From NCBI GenBank assembly GCA_964511405.1, contig CAZEFK010000052.1, forward strand, positions 1 to 36,122: 36,122 nucleotides of DNA, given 5' to 3'. This document shows, piece after piece, positions 16,013 through 23,326 of this stretch; the stretch's first letter is position 1, and each line of letters begins with the position of its first letter. The notes under the pieces are model-generated. The model did not search any database, was not told where the DNA came from, and worked only from the letters and a program-made list of their open reading frames with translations. This DNA is from CAZEFK01 sp964511405 (GTDB lineage: Bacteria; Pseudomonadota; Alphaproteobacteria; Elsterales; Elsteraceae). A program made the position numbers and the translations under genes.

Positions 16013-17452
16013 TCACAGCATGCCGGCCTGCTTCAGCTGCCGGTTGACCGCGTCCGCGAGCTGGTCGAGGCCTTCGTCGACACCGACTTCCTTGGCCACC
16101 ATCTTCTGCAGGGCGGCCGCCCAGTCGGTGGTCAGGTTGAAGAACAGCGGCTGAGCCGTGAAGTAGATCTTCGAACCCGGTGCCGACGTATCATATTGCT
16201 CCAGATATCCCGGATAGGACTTCTTGATCCGGTCGCGGAAATCGGCGTCGTTCCATACCGACGCTCGGACCGGGTTCACGAAATCCATCTTGCGGGCGCC
16301 GAACAGGTCGTGCTCGGTCGAAGATGCCCATTGCAGGAAGTACCAGGCGGCGTCCTTCTGCTTGCCGAAGTTGTTCATGGCCAACGACCAGATCCAGACA
16401 TTGGGGGTCGGGGCCTTGGCCTGGGGATTGGCGGCGAAGGCGTGGAAGGCGATGTTGCCGGCCTCCTTGTTGCCGGTGCCGTTCATGAAATAGCCCAGGA
16501 TGTCGGCGTCGAAGATCATGCCCGAGGCGCCAGCCCCGAGGTCGGTGCCGACCTGGTACCAGGTGTAGGTCGACCAGTTCTTCGGGCCGCTTTCCTGGAT
16601 CATCTGCACCCACATGCGGGTGAAGGCCTTGCCCTCGGGGCTGTTCATCGCCGCCTTGAGCTTGCCGCCCGAGCTGTCGAAGTCCTTCGCGCCGTAATTG
16701 GCGAAGCCCGACAGGTAGCCCGGGTGGATGGTCGCCCAGGAGCGCGAGCCGCGCACGCCGATGCCGTAGGGGCCGCCGGCGTCCTTGGTGATCTTGGCCG
16801 CCTTGGCGAGCATGTCGGCCAAGTCCTTGGGCGGGTCGAGCTTCAACTGGTCGAAGATGCGCCGGTTGTAGCTGACCGAGTTGAGCTCGAAGCCCCAGGG
16901 GATCGCCCATTGCTTGGCGCCCTTGCCGCCGAGCTCGGCGCCCGGCACCCCCGACCAGGCGGTGCTGGCGCGCAGGTTGGGCAGCATGTCGTCCCAGGCA
17001 TAGTGCGGGTTGGTGTGCGCGGGGTCCTGGATGTATTCGTTCATATCGACCAGCCAGCCGGCCGGGCCGTACTGCCAAGTCTGATAGGCGCCGGTCATGA
17101 AGGCGTCGTACTGGCTGCCCTTCGACGACAGGGCCGCCGTCACCTTGTCGAAATAGACGTCCTCGGGAAAGACGTCGTACTTCACGTCCATCCCGGTCAG
17201 CGACTTGAAATTGGCGAGGTCGGCGATCATCGCATCCGCATAGGGATGCTTGTTGAGCAGCAGGGTGAGGGTCTTGCCCTTGTGCTTCTGCCAGTCGAAG
17301 TCGGCGGCCAGGGCCTCGGTGGCCGCGCGGTTGACCAGGACGCTGGCGGCCGCGACGCCGAGGCCGAGCCGGCCGGCCTGCCGGATCAGCTCGCGCCGTC
17401 CGACCCGCTTGGCGACGAAGGCCGATGCGAGATCACGTTCTTTCTCGTACAT
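16013..17452 (-). CDS. Sugar/polyol ABC transporter substrate-binding protein (Tat-type signal)
   Basis: Periplasmic binding protein of 479 residues, COG1653/UgpB superfamily. The N terminus is unusually long and has a twin-arginine motif (VGRRELIRQAGRLGLG, about 17-32), a hydrophobic core (LGVAAASVLV) and a probable cleavage after ALA (about 49). Mature features include KTLTLLLNKHPYADAM, YDAFMTGAYQTWQYGPAGWLVDMNEYI, an AIPWGFELNSVSYNRRIFD block and the C-terminal half WIWSLAMNNFGKQKDAAWYFLQWASS. It is the solute receptor of the transporter encoded downstream. The site GGGAAG precedes ATG 17452, inside the end of the regulator gene (20-base overlap), so it is coupled to regulator translation. 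The substrate is likely the polyol or sugar degraded by the operon. Confidence 0.88.
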   Translation of the reverse strand: MYEKERDLASAFVAKRVGRRELIRQAGRLGLGVAAASVLVNRAATEALAADFDWQKHKGKTLTLLLNKHPYADAMIADLANFKSLTGMDVKYDVFPEDVYFDKVTAALSSKGSQYDAFMTGAYQTWQYGPAGWLVDMNEYIQDPAHTNPHYAWDDMLPNLRASTAWSGVPGAELGGKGAKQWAIPWGFELNSVSYNRRIFDQLKLDPPKDLADMLAKAAKITKDAGGPYGIGVRGSRSWATIHPGYLSGFANYGAKDFDSSGGKLKAAMNSPEGKAFTRMWVQMIQESGPKNWSTYTWYQVGTDLGAGASGMIFDADILGYFMNGTGNKEAGNIAFHAFAANPQAKAPTPNVWIWSLAMNNFGKQKDAAWYFLQWASSTEHDLFGARKMDFVNPVRASVWNDADFRDRIKKSYPGYLEQYDTSAPGSKIYFTAQPLFFNLTTDWAAALQKMVAKEVGVDEGLDQLADAVNRQLKQAGML

Positions 17453-18455
17453 GGCTTCTTCCCTTGCTTTGTTGTTTGCGGCGGGCCTCGCCGGTCGCCG
17501 GCCCCGTGCCGGCGGCCTCCGGTCCGACCAGCGCGCGCGCGGTCGGCTCGTCCGTGATCAGGCCCGTGATCACGCGGCTTTCCAGGACGGCCTTGATGGC
17601 CTTGGCCTTGGCCCGCCCGCCGGCGACCGCCACGACATGGCGGCCGCCGAGCTCGTCCAGGCGCAGCGAGATGGCGCGCTGGTTGATCCCGGCCGCGACC
17701 GGCCGACCGGCGGCGTCGACGAAATGGCCCAGCACCTCGCCGACCGCGCCGGCCTGCTCCAGCTCGCGGAACTCGTCCGGCGTGATGGTGGCGGTGGCCA
17801 GCATGTGGGCGCCGGGGCCGACCTCGCCGATGCCGACCACGAACAGGTCGGCGGCACGGGCCAGCTCGAACACATGCTTCAGGCCGGTCTGGGCCAGCAG
17901 CACGGCCTTGTCCTCGACGCTGTCGGCGAAGAACGGGGCCGGCATGAAGTAGCTCTCGGCCCCGGTGATCTCGGTCAGGCTGTGGATCACGTCGTAGGGA
18001 TTGGCGGCGGCATGCCGGGTCAGGCTGCCCAGCAGCGACACGAAGCGGACGCCGGGCCGCGGGATCCGCGGCAGCGACTTCACCAGCTCGGCCAGGGTGC
18101 GGCCATGGCCGATGCCGATCAGTGCGGCGTCGCCGCGCTCCAGCACGCCGTTCAGGTAATGGGCGCCGGCGGCGGCCAGGCTGCGCAGCGGCAGCGGCGC
18201 CTCGTCGACGTCGGGCACCACGGTGCAGAAATCGAGATGCCAGCGCTGGGTTATGCGGTCTTCCAGGGCCACGCATTCGGCGGCGGTGCCGGCGACGAAC
18301 ACTTGGACCATGCCGTCGGCCAGGGCGTCGGCGATCAGCCGGTTGACCTTGATCCGCGAGATGCCCAACCGGCGCGCGATCTCGTCCTGGGTGTGCTTGC
18401 CGATGTAGGAGAGCCAGGCGGCACGGGCGGCCAGGCTGCGGTCCTTCTCCTGCAC
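17433..18455 (-). CDS. SorC-family (DeoR/SorC) sugar-binding transcriptional regulator
   Basis: DNA-binding regulator, first gene of the operon. From GTG 18455 it has 340 residues. The helix-turn-helix lies at about 22-43 (HTQDEIARRLGISRIKVNRLIADALADG). The C-terminal sugar-phosphate-binding domain has ALIGIGHGRTLAELV, RFVSLLGSLTRHAAANPYDVI, DLFVVGIGEVGPGAHM, VLGHFVDAAGRPV and HVVAVAGGRAKAKAIKAVLESRVITGLITDEPTA, all typical of SorC proteins such as EryD, DeoR-SorC and LsrR. GTG is chosen because AAGGGAGG lies 8 bases upstream; a longer ATG frame from 18566 has no ribosome-binding site and would run through the operator. The effector is probably a phosphorylated intermediate from one of the two kinases. 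The C-terminal 20 residues are Gly/Arg/Lys-rich and unlike the family. Confidence 0.88.
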   Translation of the reverse strand: MQEKDRSLAARAAWLSYIGKHTQDEIARRLGISRIKVNRLIADALADGMVQVFVAGTAAECVALEDRITQRWHLDFCTVVPDVDEAPLPLRSLAAAGAHYLNGVLERGDAALIGIGHGRTLAELVKSLPRIPRPGVRFVSLLGSLTRHAAANPYDVIHSLTEITGAESYFMPAPFFADSVEDKAVLLAQTGLKHVFELARAADLFVVGIGEVGPGAHMLATATITPDEFRELEQAGAVGEVLGHFVDAAGRPVAAGINQRAISLRLDELGGRHVVAVAGGRAKAKAIKAVLESRVITGLITDEPTARALVGPEAAGTGPATGEARRKQQSKGRSHVRERT

Positions 18456-18470
18456 GGGCGCGCCTCCCTT

Positions 18471-18508
18471 GTTCGACGGGTTGGAACATAAGTTCACATG
18501 TCGAACTT
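18471..18508 (-). promoter_or_regulatory. Probable operator: four alternating GTTC/GAAC half-sites upstream of the SorC-type regulator
   Basis: GTTC 18471-18474, GAAC 18484-18487, GTTC 18492-18495 and GAAC 18503-18506 alternate in orientation. The outer pair includes a perfect AAGTTC-N7-GAACTT repeat (18490-18508). The block lies 16-53 bases before the GTG start of the operon, where an autoregulating SorC protein would bind. It is an AT-richer island in very GC-rich DNA and should also contain the operon promoter, although no convincing -10/-35 pair is visible. Confidence 0.55.
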
Positions 18509-18704
18509 TTGTGCGAGCATGGCGCGCAAGCCGGCGGCTGTCAAGGCGCATGGTCGACAGGCGCATGGGCGCCCATGACGGGGTAATCGGGTGACGACCT
18601 CTTGAACCCGTGGCAGTCGCCAGCGAGGATCACCGATCCGAGCTTGTCTGGCCTGGCCGCCGGCTCGCCCGGTCTCCCGAGTATCCATGGGCCGAAAACG
18701 GCAA

Positions 18705-18737
18705 ACCCCGCCGGGCTTGCGATCGCCGCGGCGGGGT
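18705..18737 (-). terminator. Probable Rho-independent-like terminator downstream of the small membrane-protein gene
   Basis: Stem ACCCCGCC / GGCGGGGT (8 bp, 17-base loop) at 18705-18712 and 18730-18737. On the minus strand it is followed by GGGGTTTGCCGTTTTC, a modest T-rich tail. It lies about 100 bases after the stop at 18835 and before the SorC operator, so it would isolate the catabolic operon from upstream transcription. Confidence 0.45.
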
Positions 18738-18834
18738 CGGGCACCCGGAGATGGTCTTGAGGCTCAACGGCCGAGGCCGCGAGCAGACGCGTATTACAAC
18801 GGTCGATGCGGTGCTGGGATCAAGGTTCCTTGGG

Positions 18835-19074
18835 TCAATGCCGCGCCAGCAGGTTCGCGACGCCAAACGATAGCGCGACGATGCCGGCGTTCACCGCCAG
18901 CACCGTGGCGATGATCTGAACCAAGGTCGGCAACTGGGAGACCTTGCCGCGCAGTTCGGCGATAGCTTCGCCCTGCCGGCGCTGTTCGGCATCGATCCGT
19001 GCAATTACTGGCTCCAGCCGACGCAGGATATCGACAGCATCGTCGGGCGGCATACGGGGTGCGGGATTGCTCAT
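18835..19074 (-). CDS. Small coiled-coil protein with C-terminal membrane anchor
   Basis: A 79-residue protein. Residues 10-50 (DDAVDILRRLEPVIARIDAE and on to AIAELRGKVSQLPT) form a charged amphipathic helix or coiled coil. Residues 52-75 (VQIIATVLAVNAGIVALSFGVANL) form one transmembrane helix, ending in LARH. Similar tail-anchored small proteins are widespread in alphaproteobacteria, with unknown function and a superficial likeness to XhlA-type holin accessory proteins. The site AGGAT precedes ATG 19074. There are no phage genes around it, so a holin role is not supported. A terminator-like hairpin follows. Confidence 0.7.
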   Translation of the reverse strand: MSNPAPRMPPDDAVDILRRLEPVIARIDAEQRRQGEAIAELRGKVSQLPTLVQIIATVLAVNAGIVALSFGVANLLARH

Positions 19075-19145
19075 GGCGGCTATCCTACTCCTGGTGGGCG
19101 CGCGACGCTCTCACTTCGTCTTCAGCCCGGACCAGCGGACCGGCG

Positions 19146-19664
19146 CTACCAGGGCGTGCCGCGGGCCATGTGCAGGCGCTCCTGGGTCTCGAGCGGGCAC
19201 TGGCCGACCAGGATCATGTCGATCGCCCGGCCATCGGCGGACAGCGGCATGTTGACCCCTTCATAGGCGACCCGGTGGCCCTGGACGGTCGGCAGCCGCC
19301 AGTGCCAGACCTGGGGCTGCCGGCTCTCGACGACGGTCCGATTGCAGGCGATGGCGACGGCGCGGATCTCGGGGTTGGGGTGGTCGTCCATCAACTGTCC
19401 GCTGAGGTCGAGACCGCGCCGCAGCGTCAGCCCCGAACCGATCAGCCGATAGCGGAAGCGCAGCGGCTCATGGAGCACGTCGAGCAGGATGACGCCGCCC
19501 AGGACATAGCGCAGGTCTTCCGGCCGGAAGTCGGCGCGGCCCGGCAGCTCGCGGCCGCGGCGCCAGCTGCCCCAATCGCGCAGCAGACGCCGCAGCAGCG
19601 GCGTCTGCAGCTGCTCGGTCAACATCGCGAGCGGCGGATCCAGATCCTCGGTAACCACCCCCAT
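19146..19664 (-). CDS. PAS_5 family protein (second copy)
   Basis: A 172-residue stand-alone PAS_5 protein, paralogue of the one at 2792-3376. The core is FRPEDLRYVLGGVILLDVLHEPLRFRYRLIGSGLTLRRGLDLSG, followed by a strand-rich second half (VWHWRLPTVQGHRVAYEGVNMPLSADGRAIDMILVGQ). The shared RFRYRLIG.G and the D..LSG/DLTG block are the family hallmark. No output domain is present and the ligand is unknown. The ATG at 19664 lies within the small palindrome CCCCA-TAT-TGGGG (19659-19671), which could mask the start codon in the mRNA. It is separated by 71 bases from the small membrane-protein gene downstream and may be co-transcribed with it. Confidence 0.72.
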   Translation of the reverse strand: MGVVTEDLDPPLAMLTEQLQTPLLRRLLRDWGSWRRGRELPGRADFRPEDLRYVLGGVILLDVLHEPLRFRYRLIGSGLTLRRGLDLSGQLMDDHPNPEIRAVAIACNRTVVESRQPQVWHWRLPTVQGHRVAYEGVNMPLSADGRAIDMILVGQCPLETQERLHMARGTPW

Positions 19665-19719
19665 ATTGGGGCTGCGGTCGGGTTTCGGATTGCTTAACCG
19701 CGGCGCCGGCGCATTGCAG

Positions 19720-19749
19720 TTGCCAGGAGCGGCAACAAGGTGGTGTTAT
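19720..19749 (+). promoter_or_regulatory. Candidate promoter with overlapping inverted repeat for the 19877 gene
   Basis: TTGCCA (19720-19725) and TGTTAT (19744-19749) are 18 bases apart, a fair sigma70 match in GC-rich DNA. The perfect inverted repeat GTTGCC-N6-GGCAAC (19719-19736) covers the -35 element and looks like an operator. A GCGGCCG-TCTT-CGGCCGC hairpin (19819-19836) lies in the leader 40 bases before the start codon. Confidence 0.4.
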
Positions 19750-19876
19750 CAAAAAAGGTCCGCAGCCGGTCTCCGCGCAGCCGCGCCGAGGCCGGCATCC
19801 TGGTCGATTACCGGCGATGCGGCCGTCTTCGGCCGCCTCGCCGTCATGCGATTCCCTGTCAAACCGGAGGAAGCCC

Positions 19877-20287
19877 ATGCCCGACGGAGGACCCACTGCG
19901 CAAACCGCGGTCACCGACCTGTGGTCGCGCATGCCCACCTTGATGATGCAGGCCTATGAGCAGGGCATCACCATGGAGGTGGAGATCGCCAACGCCGTCA
20001 TCACGGCGATGCGCGAGATCAACACCCAGCAGCTGGAATTGATGAAGGCGGTGACCACCGTCGGCACCAAGGCCACGGCCGGCGGCAACGGCGCCGGTGC
20101 GGACCAGCTCAAGGCCCTGGGCGACACCGCCCAGGAGCGCCTCGGCGCGATCGCCCAATCGCTGGGCGAGTGCTCGCGGCGCATCTTCGAGGCCAACCAG
20201 ACCTGCCTGATGCGTAGCCTGGACGTGATGACCGGCACCCAGCCGGCGGCCAGGCCCGCCAAGCCCGCCAAGCCGATGGCGCACTGA
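19877..20287 (+). CDS. Hypothetical helical protein (phasin-like composition)
   Basis: A 136-residue protein I do not recognise. After a short N terminus (MPDGGPTAQTAVTDLW) it is predicted nearly all helical: QAYEQGITMEVEIANAVITAMREI, then QQLELMKAVTTVGT, a Gly/Ala linker (TAGGNGAG) and LKALGDTAQERLGAIAQSLGECSRRIFEANQTCLMRSLDVM. The C terminus is an Ala/Pro/Lys repeat (AARPAKPAKPMAH). Size, amphipathic helices and the low-complexity tail resemble phasins, but no PHB gene is near, so this is only a resemblance. CGGAGG six bases upstream fixes ATG 19877; a frame start at 19817 has no ribosome-binding site. Confidence 0.65.
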   Translation: MPDGGPTAQTAVTDLWSRMPTLMMQAYEQGITMEVEIANAVITAMREINTQQLELMKAVTTVGTKATAGGNGAGADQLKALGDTAQERLGAIAQSLGECSRRIFEANQTCLMRSLDVMTGTQPAARPAKPAKPMAH

Positions 20288-20294
20288 CCGCGCT

Positions 20295-20324
20295 CGCCTG
20301 GCGGGGTGCAGGCCCTGCCAGGCG
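20295..20324. terminator. 12-bp hairpin between convergent genes (likely bidirectional terminator)
   Basis: CGCCTGGCGGGG (20295-20306), a 6-base loop TGCAGG and CCCTGCCAGGCG (20313-20324) form a 12-bp stem with one G-T pair. It sits 8 bases after the stop of the + gene at 20287 and 35 bases beyond the stop of the - ATPase gene at 20360. There is no long T run. Confidence 0.55.
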
Positions 20325-20359
20325 ACTATCGCCATCCGGCCGTAACCCGGACGCGCTCG

Positions 20360-23290
20360 TCAAAGGCGCGGCTTGGCCGCCTCGTTGACCAGATAGGGCA
20401 GCACGGCGCCGGCCAATCCCACCGCGGCATCCGGCAGGTCCAGGGCCGCCAGCCCCATGACGCGGCGCAGACCCGGCACCAGCAGGATCGCCGCCTGCAG
20501 CGCCGCGGATCCCGCCAGCGCCGCGGTCAGCGGCCGGTTGGGCGGACGCCGCGGTCCGGCGAACAGCGACCCACGCTCGGACCGGCAGGACAGGGCGTGC
20601 AGCAGCTGGGCACCGACCAGGCTGGTGAAGGCGACGGTGCCGGCCCGGGGCGAGGCGCCGTGCCGGGCCCGGCCATAGCCGAAGGCGGCGAGGGCCCCGG
20701 CGGCGATCACCGCGGCCTCGCGGCCGAGCGCCGGGACGTCGGCGCGCCGGACGATCGGTTCGTGCGGGTCGCGCGGCGGCTGGTCGAGCACGCCCGGCTC
20801 CGCGGGCTCGAAGCCCAGCCCGAGCGCCGGCAGCACGTCGGTCAGCAGGTTGAGCCACAGCAGCTGGACCGGCGATAGCGGCACGCCGGCGCCCGCCGCG
20901 GTGGCGGCCAGGACGACCAGGATCTCGCTGAGATTGGTGGCCAGCAGATAGCGCATCGCCTTGCGCACATTGCCGTAGGTCGTGCGGCCGCGCTCCAGCA
21001 CGGTGGCGATCGCCGGCAGGTCGTCGCCGCCCAGCACGATGTCGGCAACCGTGTGCGCCGCCTCGTCGCCGCTCGGCCCGAGCGCGATGCCGACGTCGGC
21101 GGCGCGCAGCGCCGGGCTGTCGTTGATGCCGTCGCCGGTCATCGCCACGACATGGCCGTCGGCCTGCAGGGCCTGGACGATGCGGAGCTTGTCGGCCGGG
21201 GTGACCCGGGCGAACACGCGGGCCGACCCCACCAGCCGCCGCAGCTCGGGGCTTGTGGCCTGGCGCAGCTGGTCGGCGCGCGCGACCGGGATCGGCCCGC
21301 CATTGGCCAGGCCCAGATGGCGGGCGATCGCCCAGGCGGTGCGGTCCTGGTCGCCGGTCAACATGATGACCCGGACCCGGGCGCGTTCGAACCGGCGCAC
21401 CAGTTCGACCGCACCCTGGCGCGCCGGATCGGCGAGGCCGACCAGCCCGACCCAGGTCAGGTCCGCCAGGTCGTCAGGGGTACCGGCCCCGTCGGCGAAG
21501 GCGAAGCCCAGCACGCGCAGGCCCTGCTCGGCCATGTGCCGATTGGCGTCCAGGACGGCCGCGCGCCCGGCGTCGTCGAGGGCCTCGGACGCGCCGTCCC
21601 GCAGCCGGGCCGAGCACAGCGCCAGCAGCTGCTCGGGATTGCCCTTGGCGGCGAGCAGGCAGCGGCCGTCGCCGCCGTCATGCCGGGTCGTCATGTACTG
21701 CCGGGCTTCGCCCCGGTGGGCCGTCCTGCCCAGCGGCCAGGCCCGCCGGAGCGCGCCCGGATCGATGCCGGCATCGCGGCCAAGGCGCACCAGCGCGGCC
21801 TCGGTCGCCGAGCCGTCGATCCGGCCGTCGTCGCCGAGCGTCGCGTCGCTGCACAGGATGCCGATCTCGAGCAGTCGCCTAAGGTCGGGGTCGGCCGACG
21901 CGGCGGCGCCGTCGGCGCGCCGGATCCGGCCGTCCTCGACGGTCATCGGGCCGCCGGCGCAGGCGACCGCCGCCGCGGTCATGCGGTTCTCGGTGAGCGT
22001 GCCGGTCTTGTCGAAGGCGATGACGCTGACCGCGGCCAGCGTCTCGATCGCGTCGAGCCGGCGGACCAGGACGCGCTGGCGCCGCATCCGCTCGACCCCC
22101 AACGCCAGCACCGTCGTCGCCACCGTGGGCAGGCCTTCCGGGATCGCCGCCACCGCCAGCGCCACCGAGCCCTTCAGCATGGCGAGCAGGCCTTGGCCGC
22201 GCAGCAGCCCGATCGCGAACACCCCGGCGCACACCGCGGCCGAGGCCATCACCAGCTGACGCCCGAGCCGCCCCAGCTGCCGCTGCATCGGCGTCTCGGG
22301 CGCCCGGGCTTCGCCCAGCATCGCCTGGATCCGGCCGACTTCGGTCCGGGCTCCGGTCGCGACCGCGACCGCGATGCCGCTGCCTTCGACCACGGCCGTG
22401 CCGCGATAGACCATGGCGCTGCGCTCGGCCAGCGGCGCGTCCGCCGCGACCGGAGCGACCGCCTTGGTCACGGGCAGGCTCTCGCCGCTCAGCGCCGACT
22501 CGCCGACCGCCAGCCCGCTCGCCACGATGACCCGGCCATCGGCCGGCGGCACCGTGCCGGCCTGCAGCATCATCAGGTCGCCGGGAACGACCTCGGCGTC
22601 GGGCACCTGGCAAGGCTGCCCGTTCCGCTTGAGCGTGGCGGTGGCGGACCCGAGCGCGTGGAGGCTGCCGACGATCTGTTCGGTCCGGCATTCCGCGGCG
22701 AAGCCGATGCCGGCGTTGAGCACGACCACGCCCACGATCGCCAAGGCGTCCAGGACGCCGCCGGTCGCCAGCGACAGCACGGCGGCGGCTGCCAGCAGGG
22801 CGGTGGGCGAGCTGCGCAGCTGCGCGCCCAGGATCTCCAGCGCCGAGCGCGGCCGGGGCGCGGGCACGATATTGGCCCCCCGCTCGGCCAGCCGGCGGTT
22901 CGCCTGGGCCGCGGTCAGGCCGGCCTGGCTCGAGCCGGTGGCGGCCAGAACCTCGGCCGCCGTCATGGCATGCCAGGCGGGTTCGGATGTCGATGCCTCA
23001 CCCGGGGGTGCCGCGCCGTGGGCCAGGACCGATGCCACCCGCGCGGTCACGGCCGGCAGGTCGCAGGCATGGTCGATCAGCACCGTGCCGGTGACGGCGC
23101 TGGCCCGGGCGGAGCGGATCGCAGCGCCGTCCGGCAGGGCGCCCTCGACCGTGCGCGCCAAGCGGTCGTCGCCGCGCAGCGCCGCCACGCGCAACCGGGT
23201 GCGCCCCGGCACAGCGGCATGAATCACCGTGATCGAGGCCGCGGCGGCCTCGGCCCCGGCTCCGACCCCGTCAGGCATGGATGCGGTCAC
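20360..23290 (-). CDS. P2-type cation-transporting P-type ATPase with N-terminal HMA_2-like domain
   Basis: Inner-membrane cation pump of 976 residues. Residues about 20-80 (VIHAAVPGRTRLRVAALRGDD...SAVTGTVLIDHACD) resemble the HMA_2 protein at 23999, without a CxxC. Then comes the cation-ATPase N-terminal domain (MTAAEVLAATGSSQAGLTAAQANRRLAERG), the actuator loop SALSGESLPVTK (usual TGES is SGES here), PEGLP in helix 4, phosphorylation site DKTGTLT with Asp427, and hinge MTGDGINDSPAL. NLSE in helix 5 and LNLLTD in helix 6 reproduce the SERCA calcium-ligand pattern (N..E, N..TD), so Ca2+ or Mn2+ is the best guess. It starts at GTG 23290 (GGGAGGG just upstream), 36 bases after a DUF5132-like gene. 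Confidence 0.88.
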   Translation of the reverse strand: MTASMPDGVGAGAEAAAASITVIHAAVPGRTRLRVAALRGDDRLARTVEGALPDGAAIRSARASAVTGTVLIDHACDLPAVTARVASVLAHGAAPPGEASTSEPAWHAMTAAEVLAATGSSQAGLTAAQANRRLAERGANIVPAPRPRSALEILGAQLRSSPTALLAAAAVLSLATGGVLDALAIVGVVVLNAGIGFAAECRTEQIVGSLHALGSATATLKRNGQPCQVPDAEVVPGDLMMLQAGTVPPADGRVIVASGLAVGESALSGESLPVTKAVAPVAADAPLAERSAMVYRGTAVVEGSGIAVAVATGARTEVGRIQAMLGEARAPETPMQRQLGRLGRQLVMASAAVCAGVFAIGLLRGQGLLAMLKGSVALAVAAIPEGLPTVATTVLALGVERMRRQRVLVRRLDAIETLAAVSVIAFDKTGTLTENRMTAAAVACAGGPMTVEDGRIRRADGAAASADPDLRRLLEIGILCSDATLGDDGRIDGSATEAALVRLGRDAGIDPGALRRAWPLGRTAHRGEARQYMTTRHDGGDGRCLLAAKGNPEQLLALCSARLRDGASEALDDAGRAAVLDANRHMAEQGLRVLGFAFADGAGTPDDLADLTWVGLVGLADPARQGAVELVRRFERARVRVIMLTGDQDRTAWAIARHLGLANGGPIPVARADQLRQATSPELRRLVGSARVFARVTPADKLRIVQALQADGHVVAMTGDGINDSPALRAADVGIALGPSGDEAAHTVADIVLGGDDLPAIATVLERGRTTYGNVRKAMRYLLATNLSEILVVLAATAAGAGVPLSPVQLLWLNLLTDVLPALGLGFEPAEPGVLDQPPRDPHEPIVRRADVPALGREAAVIAAGALAAFGYGRARHGASPRAGTVAFTSLVGAQLLHALSCRSERGSLFAGPRRPPNRPLTAALAGSAALQAAILLVPGLRRVMGLAALDLPDAAVGLAGAVLPYLVNEAAKPRL

Positions 23291-23326
23291 GGCCCTCCCG
23301 GCGGCTGATGCGCGCCCTCAAGACCG

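Larger units (their letters stand above)
18456..18834. other. Intergenic region without a credible gene (379 bases)
   Basis: Short open frames exist on both strands but lack ribosome-binding sites and protein-like composition. The stretch holds the operator next to the SorC gene, a direct repeat GGCGCATGG (18545-18553 and 18560-18568), a 14-base palindrome CATGGGCGCCCATG (18564-18577), and a terminator-like hairpin at 18705-18737. I see no tRNA or recognisable small RNA. Confidence 0.6.

Noticed and set aside
7110..17452. Assignment of the operon as the rhizobial glycerol locus glpD-glpSTPQUV
   Set aside because: Two ATPases and a GlpD-like protein fit, but the small glpU-type gene is missing, the binding protein is shorter than GlpV, and two aldolases, two FGGY kinases and a hydroxyacid dehydrogenase have no place in glycerol use. 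Kept only as a transporter analogy.
13910..17557. A 1215-codon open frame on the + strand antisense to the transporter genes
   Set aside because: In DNA with almost all G/C third positions, antisense frames stay open. The translation is rich in Gly, Arg, Gln, His and Asp with no domain pattern, while the minus strand encodes well-recognised permeases, an ATPase and a binding protein.
3974..18455. AI-2 (Lsr) uptake locus because of the SorC regulator and FGGY kinase
   Set aside because: There is no LsrF-type class I aldolase, LsrG monooxygenase or LsrB-type binding protein; the transporter is CUT1, not CUT2.
18494..18914. Small open frames of 60-87 codons between the SorC gene and the next gene
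   Set aside because: They overlap each other on both strands, lack ribosome-binding sites and have Arg/Pro/Gly-rich shadow composition.
18835..19074. Holin/XhlA phage lysis protein
   Set aside because: Coiled coil plus one membrane helix is too generic and no phage gene is nearby.
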